NCBI GenBank assembly: GCA_014529385.2
Contig: CM043947.1
Span: forward strand, 120,602,891-120,666,890
Length of the DNA: 64,000 nucleotides
Reading direction: 5' to 3'
Source: Adiantum capillus-veneris
Lineage: Eukaryota > Streptophyta > Polypodiopsida > Polypodiales > Pteridaceae
This document shows positions 10,370-22,105 of the stretch, in pieces. A model generated the notes under the pieces. It saw only the letters and a program-made list of their open reading frames with translations, ran no database searches and was not told the origin of the DNA. Every line of letters begins with the position of its first letter. Positions within the stretch are counted from its first letter, which is position 1. A program made the translations under genes and the position numbers.

Positions 10370-10662
10370 GGCTATGGTCACGCGAGGCTTAAATTTGAGG
10401 AACACGGCTCGACCAGCTCTTTGACGAAGCAGCTTTTCGCAGGTTTTCACCGGCTCAGTTATGTAACTATGCCCAAAAAGGCATAATCTCAAAACTATCC
10501 CGGTTAGTTGCCGGTCACTACTCCCGTTCTCTCTTTTGTTGCACCGGTCTACCTCTCTCTCTCTCTACCCACTGCTGCCCGTCAACCTCTGCAGATCCCT
10601 ACCTGCCATGGTCAGAACTGGTCGAAGCCTTACGGAAAACTAAGCCTCGCGTGACCATGCCC
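10370..10662. mobile_element. Tourist-like (PIF/Harbinger-type) MITE
   Basis: A 293-bp non-coding element has terminal inverted repeats of about 22 bp: GGCTATGGTCACGCGAGG on the left pairs with the reverse complement of CCTCGCGTGACCATGCCC on the right, with two mismatches near the tip. It is flanked on both sides by the trinucleotide TTA (10367-10369 and 10663-10665), the target duplication typical of PIF/Harbinger elements. A subterminal TCGACCAG/CTGGTCGA pair lies inside. It has no coding capacity and would need a transposase in trans. Confidence 0.8.
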
Positions 10663-11045
10663 TTATTTTATAAAACAAACTACTACAAATTCTGGTTGTC
10701 AGGACTTGAAATCTAATATTTATGCATACATTTTAACATATTGATTAACGTTAAGGTCTTACTAGCTCTCTTTGCCTCCTCAGTATGGTTTTAAACCAAG
10801 TGAGCATAGAATCCCATGAAAAACAAGTGAGAAAATAAGGGGGCTTGCCAACAAATAATGGATTGGTAATATGATAAAATTTACTACTTCCAGATAAATC
10901 ATCTTACATTATATGCAATGTTAACTTAATAGAGAAAGAGATGCAACGAAAGATGTGAATCCTAGAAATGTCAAGTTATTTAATTAGAAAACATTTACTT
11001 GTGTGATTCAAGAACTGATTGAGAGTAGGTAGTGTCGAGTATTGC

Positions 11046-11129
11046 GTCCTAGACCTACTATGCGTGTTAAACCCAAAGACTTCATGTGTCCTAGACCTAC
11101 CATGCGTGTTAAACCCAAAGACTTCACAA
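11046..11129. repeat. Tandem duplication, two units of 42 bp
   Basis: GTCCTAGACCTAC starts at 11046 and again at 11088. The two units are nearly identical through CCCAAAGACTTCA. Confidence 0.85.
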
Positions 11130-11643
11130 TACAAATTGCATACATGCAAACCTGAATTCTAGCCATTTTAAAATTCTATGAAAGATTAATGATTTTTTAT
11201 AGTTTAGAATTACCTCCTGATTGACATATACATGATTTTTTTCACATAACTCTACTATACATATTTAGAGGCAATCTTTCCATTGCGTTTGTAAGTGACA
11301 ATCCTCCTTTTGGCAAAAGTCATGACACCTGGAAGAAACTCAGATCATAATGTGAGTACCATATGTTCTAATATCATAAATGTTAGTATGTAATTAAGCA
11401 TCATTTCTTGCTCATCAATATGCATCACCCATATTTGCCTATTACAAGCACACACATTAGATAGCACATAGATCATCGAGTGAGATGGTCTATGATAATT
11501 CCCATGTAAAGTGCCAATCAAGGCAGCACGATTGTGTTGAGCACCAACCAAAAGTAACACATGTTTGTACCTTTGACTCGTATTTAGAACAACTATTTTG
11601 TTCTATATCTAAAAGTTGAACATGCACTAGGTACTCCCAAAGA

Positions 11644-11850
11644 GCATAGCTCAATTAATTGAGCCTTTGTGATGTAACCTCAAGGTAGAGGGTTCAAGGC
11701 TCACAGGTTTCGTTTGATGGGTGCCACCCACTTCTCCATTGGCGAAAGTTATTCCCCTGATATGGCCCCTCGTGTATGACAATGCACACTTGTAAATACA
11801 TGCTTATGTATGAGTTCTCCCTACTTCCTTCCTCATGTTGCGCTGATGAT
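11644..11850 (+). mobile_element. SINE-like tRNA-derived sequence
   Basis: A box-A-like TAGCTCAATTAATTGAGC is followed about 30 bases later by a box-B-like GGGTTCAAGGCTC, the internal RNA polymerase III promoter layout of plant SINEs. About 140 bp of unrelated sequence ending in a T-rich run follows. No target duplication was recognised. Confidence 0.35.
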
Positions 11851-12917
11851 TTTTTTTAAAGCGCCTGAACACGCTCAGCCATAAATGAGTTGTTGGTTAT
11901 CCATATAGGCAAAATAAATGCCTTGAAGAAATATCAACGTCCAAAACATAATTCAAATATGAAATTCCCTTGTGAAAGATTTATGTTGAGAGAAGACTCA
12001 TGTGGTTCGCAAAGTTAATTCAAATGCTTTCTATGAAAGAAAACTGCATTTTTGGTTACACTTCCATCATTCAATTTACTCAAGAAAATCAGTAATTGCT
12101 CAAACAATAGAGATCATTTTGCACATTCACATATCCTCACAAAGTGTGTTTAAATGGAAGTTACATAATTTACACTCTTTCAATTTTATGGTCTTTTCTT
12201 ATTTTAAGTTAAGGAGGGATGACAATCATGGGGAGTAGGTCTAAATAAGTGCTTACAATCGCATGTGAATTTTGTCTTTATATAAAATTGTATCACCAAT
12301 ACCTATTTATCTATCACGTAATTGTTTTTTGAGTGCTCTAGATAAGAGAGTATATCTCGTATATCTAGATTTTATAAGAAAAAGTCGAAAATCAAGAAAA
12401 CAAGGTGAGGAGTCACAAAGCCTTGCTAAAGTTAAGGGGGATGAGAGTTATGGATAACAGGTTTAAATGTGTCTACAATCACAGGTCATTTTTGTTGTAT
12501 TTTAATATAAAATTTTATTGTCCATTATACACACACAATCACAAGTACCATGTATATTACGAAAAGCCCATTTCAACAACAAGGTGAAAGGCACACATTG
12601 GCATTTTAAAACAAAGTAAAATTAAAAAAAAAGGTGAAATAAAAACAATAAAATATAGGAACCCATTGACAACTAAAACGAAAGAATGCTTTAATGCTTT
12701 CATAAGAAAAGATAGGTCTAATAATTATGCAAGCAATTTAATGAAATGGACTTTTATGAGGTCCTTAAATGGAAGGACTCTTTTACAAAGTAAAATATTA
12801 AGGAAATTTTCATTGAGTCAATATTGGGATTAAAATCCTATGAATATACACCTTAATCCCTTGTTCTCTAAGGCCTATTTGAGCAGGCAGTAATATTGAA
12901 AAGAGTTGAAAATGCAG

Positions 12918-13372
12918 GAAATGAGGCATGCGAGAGAATGGGATCATTGAGCGTGTTGTGGAACATGGCACCTTACTTGATGGGGGAGTACCACATGACC
13001 TACTTAAGGGCAGGCTACATCGTCAACACAGTGTCAGGCACTTGCAGCTTGACCCCTCTACTTGGTGCTTACCTTGCAGATTCTTATTTTGGTCGTTACA
13101 ACACCATCTTGGGCTCTTCCTTCTTTGCCTTCATGGTGATCTCTCACCCCATTTCAAATTGTGTACCACCAATTAAGTCGTGTGTGTGCGCGCGCGCATG
13201 CGCGGGCGTGTGTGCATGCATGCCACATGTATACGCGAGAAAGAGAGGGAGATTAGGCAATGAGTATGTATGTTTGATGTGTTTGTGTATGTATGCATGT
13301 GCACGAGCTTATGTGCATTGACGTGCTATCCATGTAGATATATGTACCTAAAATGGGTATTATTGTGTGAAT

Positions 13373-13439
<67 letters not shown>

Positions 13440-14372
13440 GCAACTAATTTAAACCTTTTATGCATGCATGCATGTCTTGCTTACAAACTAGGTCTAATTA
13501 CACCAACATACTTTTGAAATACTATAGGGGTTGACGTTGTTGTGTATATCCGCAACAATCAAATCTTTACAACCGGAAGACTGCACACCATCAAGTCCAC
13601 AACTCATGTATGAATGCCCACAAGCAAGCAAATCACAAGTGTGGTTCTTGATGGGGGCCTTTGCTTTTATGGCAATAGGGTCCGGAGGACTACGCTCGTG
13701 CGTGTATAGCTTTGGAGCAGATCAATTTGATGGGAGCACACCAGAAGGAAAAAGAGCAAGACAAAGCTTCTTCAATTGGTTCTATTTTTGTAGTTGTCTC
13801 TCTTTGTTGTGTGGGCTCACTGTCATTGTTTATATTCAAAATGACATAAGTTGGGCCATAGGTTACCTTGTGCTTGCTCTTTCCATGGTTTTGTCTGTTG
13901 TTGTATTTCTTGCCGGAACTCGCTTCTATCTCCACCTCCCCACTGATAGTGGTCCATACACTGCTATCATTCAAGTCCTCACTGCCGCTACCTCCAAGTA
14001 TCACCTCCCTTTGCCCTCGGATCCGATTGAGCTCCACAACTCTTCCACCAACAACATGAAAGATGGTGGTCCTCTCTTCAAGCACACCACCCGACTTCGG
14101 TAACCTCTCTCTCTCTCTCTCTCTCTCTGGATAGATCTTTGAGGTTTCTTGGAATAGCTTCCTTCGACATTAGAATTCTCTTCTTCTCAGGTGTGTGTAT
14201 GTGTGCGTGTGTTAATAAGAAGACGTAAAATGGTATAATCTTTTTATCACCCAATTGTGGTAGATTGGTTATGCCATTTCTCTCTTGAATAACAGGTCTT
14301 GAGTTCAACACTTGTCAGATAGATCTTTGAGGTCTCGTGGGACAACTTCATGCAACGTTAAAATTCTCTTCT

Positions 14373-14414
<42 letters not shown>

Positions 14415-15356
14415 GTGCATGCACGCTCGCTTGCACACACAAACACAACTATTCAATTATCTAAACTTTGAATACATGTCTAAAGCATGTTTCCTCCCAT
14501 CTTTAATTAGTACAGGTGGCTGGACAAAGCTGCTATTGTGGAAGCAAGGGATGATGTTGAGGGTAAGGGTGGTGGGGAAGCCAACAAAGGGTCATGGAGG
14601 CTTTGCAGTGTTCAAAGAGTGGAGGAGTGCAAAACATTTCTCAACCTTCTTCCCATATGGGGTTGCGCAATTCTGCTTTCGGTTGTGCAAGCTCAGCTTG
14701 GACTCTTCACTGTGATCCAAGGAACCTTCGTCGACCCTCATTTGGGACACCTCAAGATTGCACCTGCATCATTATTTGTTGTAACTCTTGCTACATTCAT
14801 AATAGTGATTCCAATGTATGATATCTTGATAGTGCCAATGGCGCGACACTTTACCAAAAATCCTCGCGGCTTTAGCTTGCTGCAAAGAATAGGAATTGGT
14901 ATAGTAGGTTTTGCTCTCACTATGATCGTAGCCGGCCAAGTGGAGCATAAAAGGCTCATTGCATTCAATGTACATGGAGAATTGCTAGGTGTCAAGTGGC
15001 TTCTACTGCAATGTGTCATCATTGGCGTGTCGGACACATTTGCAGCAATAGGCCAATTTGAATTCTTCTATGAAGAGCTTCCTAGGGGTATGAAGAGCAT
15101 GGCAGGTGCCTTCTTTTGGAGTTCAAATGCTCTCGGGTCGTATATCGGTAACTTAGTTGTTTATGTGGTGACAAAGACAACATCAAAGCAAAACAAGAGC
15201 TGGTTGCCACAAAACATCAATGAAGGGCACCTTGATTTCTTCTATTATTTGATGGCAGGCATATCCATGCTTGGCCTCGTGCTCTTCATTGTATGCTCCT
15301 TACGCTACAAACATGTGGAGTACCTTGAAGATGAGCCATCCACAAGAGATCCATGA
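12918..15356 (+). CDS. NRT1/PTR family (NPF) proton-coupled transporter, first exon not found
   Basis: Three exons are readable: 12918-13135, 13528-14099 and 14516-15356, with GT-AG introns of 392 and 416 bp whose phases fit (0, then 2). The joined product is about 543 residues, close to the usual 550-620 of plant NPF plasma- or vacuolar-membrane carriers for nitrate, peptides or hormones. It opens with GNEACERMG, which holds the ExxER proton-coupling motif of helix 1, then GTCSLTPLLGAYLADSYFGR, the family signature of helices 2-3. RWLDKAAIV at the second splice and FFYEELPRGMKSM near the end are further hallmarks. Many hydrophobic helices fit the 12-helix fold. The missing 5' exon (about 40 residues) is expected, since family members often have an intron just before NEACER; the AG at 12916-12917 fits. 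The substrate and subfamily cannot be told from sequence. Both introns carry microsatellites, and one carries SINE-like sequence. Confidence 0.9.
13372..13435. repeat. Compound (TG)n(GA)n microsatellite in NPF intron
   Basis: About 11 TG units pass directly into about 21 GA units within the first visible intron. Confidence 0.95.
14127..14414 (+). repeat. SINE-like duplicated segment with CT/CA microsatellites in NPF intron 2
   Basis: Two copies of an ATAGATCTTTGAGGT...ATTCTCTTCTTCTC segment start near 14129 and 14321. Between them is a tRNA-like TGGTAGATTGGTTATG ... CTTGAGTTCAACACTTG pair reminiscent of SINE boxes A and B. (CT)n and (CA)n tracts follow at 14373-14414. Confidence 0.4.
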
Positions 15357-15574
15357 GTTCTCTTATTAGGAAGAAAGCTTTTGCAACCTAGTTTGTTTGC
15401 ATATGCAACCCTAAAGGAATGACCCCAAAAAGGAGGAAAAAAAAAATATTGTTATGTAAGATAACTATTTTTCAGGAGAATGGCATTAAAATACAAGAAC
15501 AATTGTGTTTTGATTCTGATAAAATAAAACTCATCTCTGTGTTGTGAGTGGTCTTGTTCAATCGTGTTTCGGTC

Positions 15575-15927
15575 AAAATATGCTTCGTCAACCAAACCAC
15601 TCACATGCCCATGCATAATTGAATCATCCAAAGGTCAAACTCGAAGCATAAGCATATATATTAGACCTTAAATTCCTCTACCTGAGTATTTGAAATGGCA
15701 CTGTCAATTTTCTGTGATTTGAGTGTGTCCTCGAACCTCTACCATCATCAAAATCTCAAGAATGAAGTCCACATCCAAACATAAAAGTGGCTCAAATACA
15801 CACACACAAATGAATGGCCGTGCATGCACGCATACACGCAAAGTGGCTCAAATACTTACAAGCACAAAGATGTATGGCCGTGCACACACACACACACACA
15901 CACACATAATTTAATAAAATTATCCAA

Positions 15928-16007
<80 letters not shown>

Positions 16008-16760
16008 ATTTTTAATGCCAAGACCTATGAAGAGGAGTACCCCTCTCCATCATCTTCTCAAGTTAAAGACATTAGTTAAGCCCATTAGTTTCCATCAAGC
16101 CCAAATTGCAAAAAAAGATGGCAAGAACCTAAAACCCTCAAGTAGAAAGCGCAACTAAACTCAAATCTATTCAGTCATCTGAGCTTACTAGAATCGAAAA
16201 CGACCTCAATCATTCTTCGTAAACCTTGTTAGTAGATCATCGCAAAGCCTATCAATCCCAAGATCAAACCCAAAGTGTGAGGAAATGGTAGTGTTAATGC
16301 AGATTTAAGCCATGCTCTCCCTCACTTTCCATTATTTTAGACCAACTCACCTTCAATATATAAATTTTACATAGCAAGGAGTCTAATCCAGAGCAAGTAT
16401 TGAAAGGAAAAACCTATGAAGAAGAAGACTTCTTCGCTAATAAAAGTCTTAACAAGCATAATTCAAAATAAGCTTAGTCAACCAAACCACTCATATGCCC
16501 ATGCATCATCAAATTACACACACACACACACATGTTTGTATACATAACCATACAAACGTGTGTGTATGTGTGTGCACGCATGCGTGTGCGTGTGTGCGTG
16601 TGATGATTTTTAATGCCAAGACCTATGAAGAAGAGTCCCTCTCCATCATCTTCTCAAGGTAAAGACAATTCTGAAAACCAATAGTTTTCAGCAAGCCCAA
16701 AGTGCAAGAACCTAAACCCCTCAAGTAGAAAGCACAATTAAGCTCAAATCTATTTTGCAA
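15575..16760. repeat. Direct segmental duplication
   Basis: Sequence around 15583-15625 (GTCAACCAAACCACTCA...) and 16009-16170 (ATGCCAAGACCTATGAAG...) recurs in the same order at about 16473-16515 and 16607-16760. The offset is about 600-890 bp, because the microsatellite between them differs in length. Similarity is roughly 85-90 percent by eye. Confidence 0.7.
15931..16007. repeat. Compound (TG)30(AG)8 microsatellite
   Basis: Thirty TG units are followed directly by about eight AG units. Confidence 0.97.
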
Positions 16761-16959
16761 TGGAAATGCCTATGAACTTTGAGAATAGAAAAATTAGGAG
16801 GATTCAAGTGAGCATTTTTGTGAGATTACTTTAAGAACATAGAGGGTGAACTTAATTGATGGTAGCAACATAAACATAGTACTTAATTAACTTGGCATGA
16901 ATAATACTTTTGCAAGAGAGAGAGAGTATAAGAGAACATGACAATAATTGAGGACCCGA

Positions 16960-18852
16960 TTTACTTGAAGCCGGCCGGTCAACAGAGGCCCATGCTAGCA
17001 GTGTTGGCCTCGCCCTCGCCCTAGACCATGGGTCCTCGTCCTCGCCCTTTTGTTGGGCTCGCCCTTCGTCCTTGCACCCTTTGCGTAAGTTTTATAATGC
17101 TGACTTGGCATTATTTTCACCTCAGCTAATATAAGCCAAGCTAGCGTTTTAAGTCAGCCCGTCAAATTCAGTATAATCCAAGCCAGTGTTTAAAGTCAGC
17201 TCGTCAAATTCAGCCGGCAAACAAAAGCTACACACCTCTCTGCAACACGTTTTCAGCCAGGGATGGAAGTTGGGTTCTTTTCGTCGTTGCGGGTCCCTTT
17301 CTTTGTTGTTGGACTCGTCTCCTACTAGGCTCCGGCCCGCCGGCTGCTCTGGCCGGCCACATCTCCTCTCTCTCTTCTCTCGCAGGATTGCCTCCTTAAT
17401 ATGCACCAGGGAGGCAATAGCGACATCGCTAATGCCCTCCCCCCTTGCCTTCAAAACACCTAGCGGTGTGTGAACTTGGCCTGCGTTGGACGCCTGCCAC
17501 GTCATCAGTTAGGCCGCCGACCACCATTGTAAGCACGCCATCGGACAAGGCGCCGTCGTCGTCTATACCAACCAAAAGCGCCAACGATTCGTGCCCCAAG
17601 GCCACCTGCATCTGCGCGCACACAATGCCCATATAATGAGCGCCATCGCCAGAATTCCACCACACTAGGAGTCCCCTCTCTCCCCATTGTGTGTTCTCAC
17701 TAGGGGTCACGCCCCAGCATATATATCACGCGGCCGTCCCTTAGAAACCCATATATGGGCTCATCCCATCGCAACATGGTGGGATTACAAGGACCCGCCT
17801 CCAAAGGCCTCTAATTCTCCCAAAAAAACCCCTTTAAAAAACACTTTGGAAATGAAAAGTCTCCCCCTTCTTCAGAGCCTTGCTCCCTCCGGCTCAATGA
17901 CTGCATGCCTGAACCGAAAAAACCCGCTGAAAACTTCCATTGTGGACTTCGACTCGCTCAGTCTTCACCACCTCTTGAGCCTCTCAAGGCCGCAAATCAA
18001 GGTCGTCAAAAACAAAGAAAATCATTTGTACGCTTTCCTCAAAGAACAACCCCAAACTTTGACTTGTGGTACCTCGCTGACCGGGTGCCCAATTGGTGCG
18101 CAGTCAGTTCCTGCTTACTCCACATGAAGCGCATTGCCTTCTAGAGCTCAGTCGAGGCCCAAAAAAATGTCAGATCATCTAATTTCCTATACGATCGACT
18201 TGCTCCATAACTGGCCCCCGAAAAAACTCTAACTAGCCATAACTTGCTATCCAGAGCTCCAATCCGCAATCCAAGAAGACATGCATGCTCCATAATTTGA
18301 GCTCTACACATCTATTTGTTGACATCTGCATGGGCCATCTGTCCCCAGCTACCCTATCGGTCGGGGATCTTCTAAACCTTCTAACTTTTCACTATAATAT
18401 CTTGCACACCGGGGCTCCGTTTGACGAGCCGTCTGGACCGGCTTCTAGAGCACATTGAACACTACATTCCAGAACATTGACTCGGCACATCGGACACCTG
18501 GACCATCCTTTAGCTCTTTTGGCCTAAAAAACGGCTTAAGACATACGTTCCCGCTACCCTTTGGCTACCCAGGAACTCCATACCTACCCTAGCCTTCTGC
18601 ACTACCCTTGCCTGCAGCCCTTGCTTGGCATAGACCACTTTCTACCTCAGACCAAATTTGGCTGCACCATCATTGCCCACCCCCCTCGTTGAACATTTAT
18701 GTTCGACTAAAAATTTGCAGAACTTCAAAAGTGGCATACCAAACTGACAACTGAAAACACTCGCAAAATCATTACTCTATGTACAAGCTATGTACAAAAG
18801 TTCTATTTTTTTCTTTTGCACACCGCATGTCTTAGGTGGGTTGTCCACCCCC
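16960..18852 (-). repeat. Probable 3' LTR of the adjoining Tat-like element
   Basis: This non-coding stretch lies just downstream, on the minus strand, of the decayed Tat-like pol region. On that strand a purine run, CAAAGGGGG, at about 18852-18861 precedes TGGACAACCC, a plausible polypurine tract and LTR start. Words such as TTGACGAGCCGT (18419) and CCAGAGCTCCAATCC (18250) are shared with the repeated cores and arms at 41.6-51.3 kb, suggesting related elements. The lower boundary is not defined. Confidence 0.35.
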
Positions 18853-21834
18853 TTTGACTACAATCTGATGCACATCAGGCACTAGATCCGTCTCAAATTA
18901 CAACTTGAGCTGCACACCGTTCACCATGTTCCTAAGAAGCTTTCCGTTTGCTCTTACCAGCTGGTAGGTCCCATTCGAAAGGCCTTTTGTAATGTATACG
19001 GACCTGTCCACTTCTTCTTCAACTTCTTTTGGAATGTGAAATCCAGGTAACTTTCGTACTTCATGACCAAGTCTCCTTATTCTATCCTATTGTCTGGCAA
19101 GTTTTGATTGAACTTAGCAACCCGCTTCTCTCTCTACTTCACATAGTAGTCTGTTGCTGCCTCTAAATCCATCTGCAACGCCTCTAAACTGGCTATCCGA
19201 TCCTGTAGAGCTCCTTGTTGAGTGGCATTGACACGCCACATACCCTTCAAAGCACTCAACTGTGCATGCACTCGCAATACAACCTCCTTACCATAGACTA
19301 GCTCGAATGGAGTGAAGTTCGTAGCTTCTTTATAGGATGTCCTATATGCCCACATACACTTCTCTAGATTTGTTTCCCACTCAACTTCCTGCTTATACAC
19401 GTACTCTGTTAACATTTTGATGATTTGCCCATTAGCACTCTTTACTAGACCATTGCATTGGGGGTGATAGGGTGAGGAAAACGGATGCTGAATCTTCAGC
19501 TTTTCCACTAATGCATTCATAGCTTGCTTCTAAACCCCTGACCCCTATCAGAAACTAACACCCATGGAACACCAAAATGACAATAGATGTTATCGGATAC
19601 ACACTGAGCAACCACATTAGCAATTACTTCCTTCACAGCCTTGGCCTCGACCCACCTTGTAAGGTAGTCAATGGCTACTACCACGTACTTCTTACCGCTT
19701 GTAGACTATGGGAGAGGACCTATGGCATCCAGACCCCACTTCTCGAAAGCACTTTTTGTGATGATGGCACCTTGAGACTCTGCTACCAGTCGTCTCTCAC
19801 CTATAGTCTGACAATCGTGGCATGTCTTGCACAAGTAATGCACGCCCTTCACTACGGAAGGCCACTAAAAGCCTGCTCTAAGCACTCGAAGCAGAACTTG
19901 GTCTTTGTTCTGATGTCCACTTTCTTCGTGGCATTGCTCCAGCACCATACCTATCTCTTCTTTGTACAACACCCTTCTTAGCACTCTGTCATGCCCATAA
20001 TTCATGAGATCTTCACCTATCAGTGTGAATTTGTGGGCCTTTTGCACCACTCTTATCTTTTGCAACTTGGACAAACCCTCTGAACATTGCCTTGGACTCA
20101 AAAACCCTTCAATCTCTTTTAGAGCCTCCCTACGTGCATAAGTGGCTAGGGCCACATATAGACCTGCAACATGTACTTGTACTTTGCTACTTGCTAACTG
20201 GTTTGCCTCTTGGTTCTGCTCTCTTCTTACGGGCTTGATTGTACCTCTTCAAAAGACTTTAGCATTCTTGATAGGAAAGAACCAATGCTTCAAAGAATCC
20301 CGCTTTACCTACCATTGGCCTAGCAGTTGCTTGATGACTAGCAATGCATCTCCCTTCACCACCAATCTGGAAATGCCGAACTCTATACACTGCTTCAAAT
20401 CCAAATGCAGAGTGAGACACTCCGCCTCATTATTGGTGTGGACATCCTCCAGATCATCCTTCAAAAATATAGCTTTTTCGTGTGGGTCGTGTATCACCAA
20501 TACCTCCTCCTGCCTTTTGCACTACCCTTCGATATGCTCCATCTAACCACATTGTAAAAGCATCCTCCAAATCATGCTCCTCTTTAGCTTTATCTCGCAC
20601 CACCCTTGGATAGGCTGGCAAATCGATGGCCTTGCTGACAAGAATGTCCGCCAAGTGGGACCGACTTGTGTGATCTACCTTGAACTCGAACTCGAACTCT
20701 TGCAGCTCCAACACCCACTTCATAATCCTCTTTCTTGGCTTCAAATGTAGCACTACCTCTGACAATAGATTGTTAGTTGTCAACACAAAAAACTTGCGCA
20801 CAATTAAATGCACCTTGAACTTCTTGCAAGCGAAGACTAAAGCCATCACCCATTGCTCTGCCTCGGTGTAGGTAGCCTCTCCTGGGCTAATCACCCTTCT
20901 CTCAAAGTATATCAGCTTGTAGCTTCTCCCTACCTTTTGCAGTAGAACTACTCCAATAGCAATCGTGTCCACTATCATAGACACATAGAAGTTGTCCTCT
21001 CAATTAGGAGGACACACCGCTAGAAACTGACACAAAATTTCCTTAACCCTGTCAAAAGCTTCTTGAGCTTCCTCATCCCAATCATAACCATACACCTGTT
21101 GAGCCCTCTTTTGAAGAGGATGCACGTTTTGCGATTCCAAAAGAAGCGTGAAAGATACTTTTAACTTATGAACAAACGAAGCCAAACCTTGGGCATCTGA
21201 TGATGGCTCCATCAACACCAACGCCTTCACCTTCTCGGGATCAGCCTCTATACCATTCTGCGACACCACATGACCCAATAGATGTGCTCGAGGTTGTGCT
21301 AGCTTGCACTTCTTGGGGTTCAATTGACCTCCTTCTTCATCAAGATTTTGAAAGCATAACTGAAGCTTTGATAGGTGCTCTAATCTTGAACTGTAGCAAC
21401 CTATATCATCCATGAAGACCCTGATAAAGCAGGCCCAAGTATGGACCAAATACCCTGTTCATCCAATCTTGGAAGGTGGCATATGCATTCACCAATCCGA
21501 ACGGCATCCTCCGGTAAGCGAAACAACCCCGTGGAGATATGAATGTGGTCTTTAGCTAGTCTTCAAGCGCAATCCCTATTTGAAAATACCCCAAAAAGCC
21601 ATCCATAATCGAGTATCTCTCGTGCCCAGCCACCTGGTTTAGGATTTCGTCTTGAAACGGCAATCGATAGTGATTTCTCTTGGTCGTTGCATTCAGTGGC
21701 TTGTAGTCGATGCACACTCTCCATTTCCCATTCTTCTTAGGGGTTATAACCATTGGTGAGACCCACTCTGACTCTATCTCTCTCTTAGCTCTTGCCCTCT
21801 TGTTGTCCAAAACTTCGATATCTTACTTATCCAC
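18853..21834 (-). pseudogene. Decayed pol of a Tat-like Ty3 element with dual RNase H
   Basis: Reading on the minus strand from 21834 downward, fragments appear in pol order. The RT fingers and palm (EWVSPMVITPKKNGKWRVC, 21760 region) are followed by the catalytic FMDD near 21413. A classical RNase H follows (about 20984-20650), then a second RNase H-like segment (about 20560-20309, WLDGAYRR ... TNNEAECLTLHL ... VVKGDALLVIKQLLGQW). The integrase zinc region (20155-19865) and the integrase core (WGLDAIGPLP, then VLVSDRGQG) come next. The extra RNase H before integrase is the hallmark of the Tat branch (Ogre, Retand, TatI-III). The usual integrase Glu after HPQ-NG is Lys here (YHPQCNGLVKSANG), and there are stops and frameshifts, so the copy is dead. 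Gag, protease and the 5' LTR are missing beyond 21834. Confidence 0.8.
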
Positions 21835-22105
21835 GCTGAATCAACAGCAAATAGAAGAAAAATCCAAAGATTTTTTCCCAAAGAATAATTTTCAGGTGCC
21901 AAGTGGTAAGCGACAGACTTGAATTGAAAAATTCAGGAGCGACCCATGGATACCGTCTTTTGTATTCTTCAAAGCTATCTTTTTTATTATCTGGCAATGG
22001 TTCATGTACTTTCTTCGTACTTGTACTCGTACTTTTCTCCCAATTTGCAATACCTATGTAAACGTATTCTGTTTTCTCAGAGAAGTGTAGGTAAATATTC
22101 TGTAG

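Larger units (their letters stand above)
10666..12917. other. AT-rich intergenic region upstream of (or first intron of) the NPF gene
   Basis: No coding region is recognisable. The stretch is AT-rich and contains the 42-bp duplication at 11046 and the SINE-like segment at 11644. The missing first exon of the NPF transporter could lie here or further upstream. I looked for its usual basic/aromatic leader sequence and did not find a convincing match. Confidence 0.4.
15357..16959. other. Downstream region of NPF gene, no gene
   Basis: The 3' flank begins with an A-rich stretch. No coding region is seen. It is dominated by an internal duplication (described separately) and by TG/CA and AG microsatellites. 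Confidence 0.5.
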
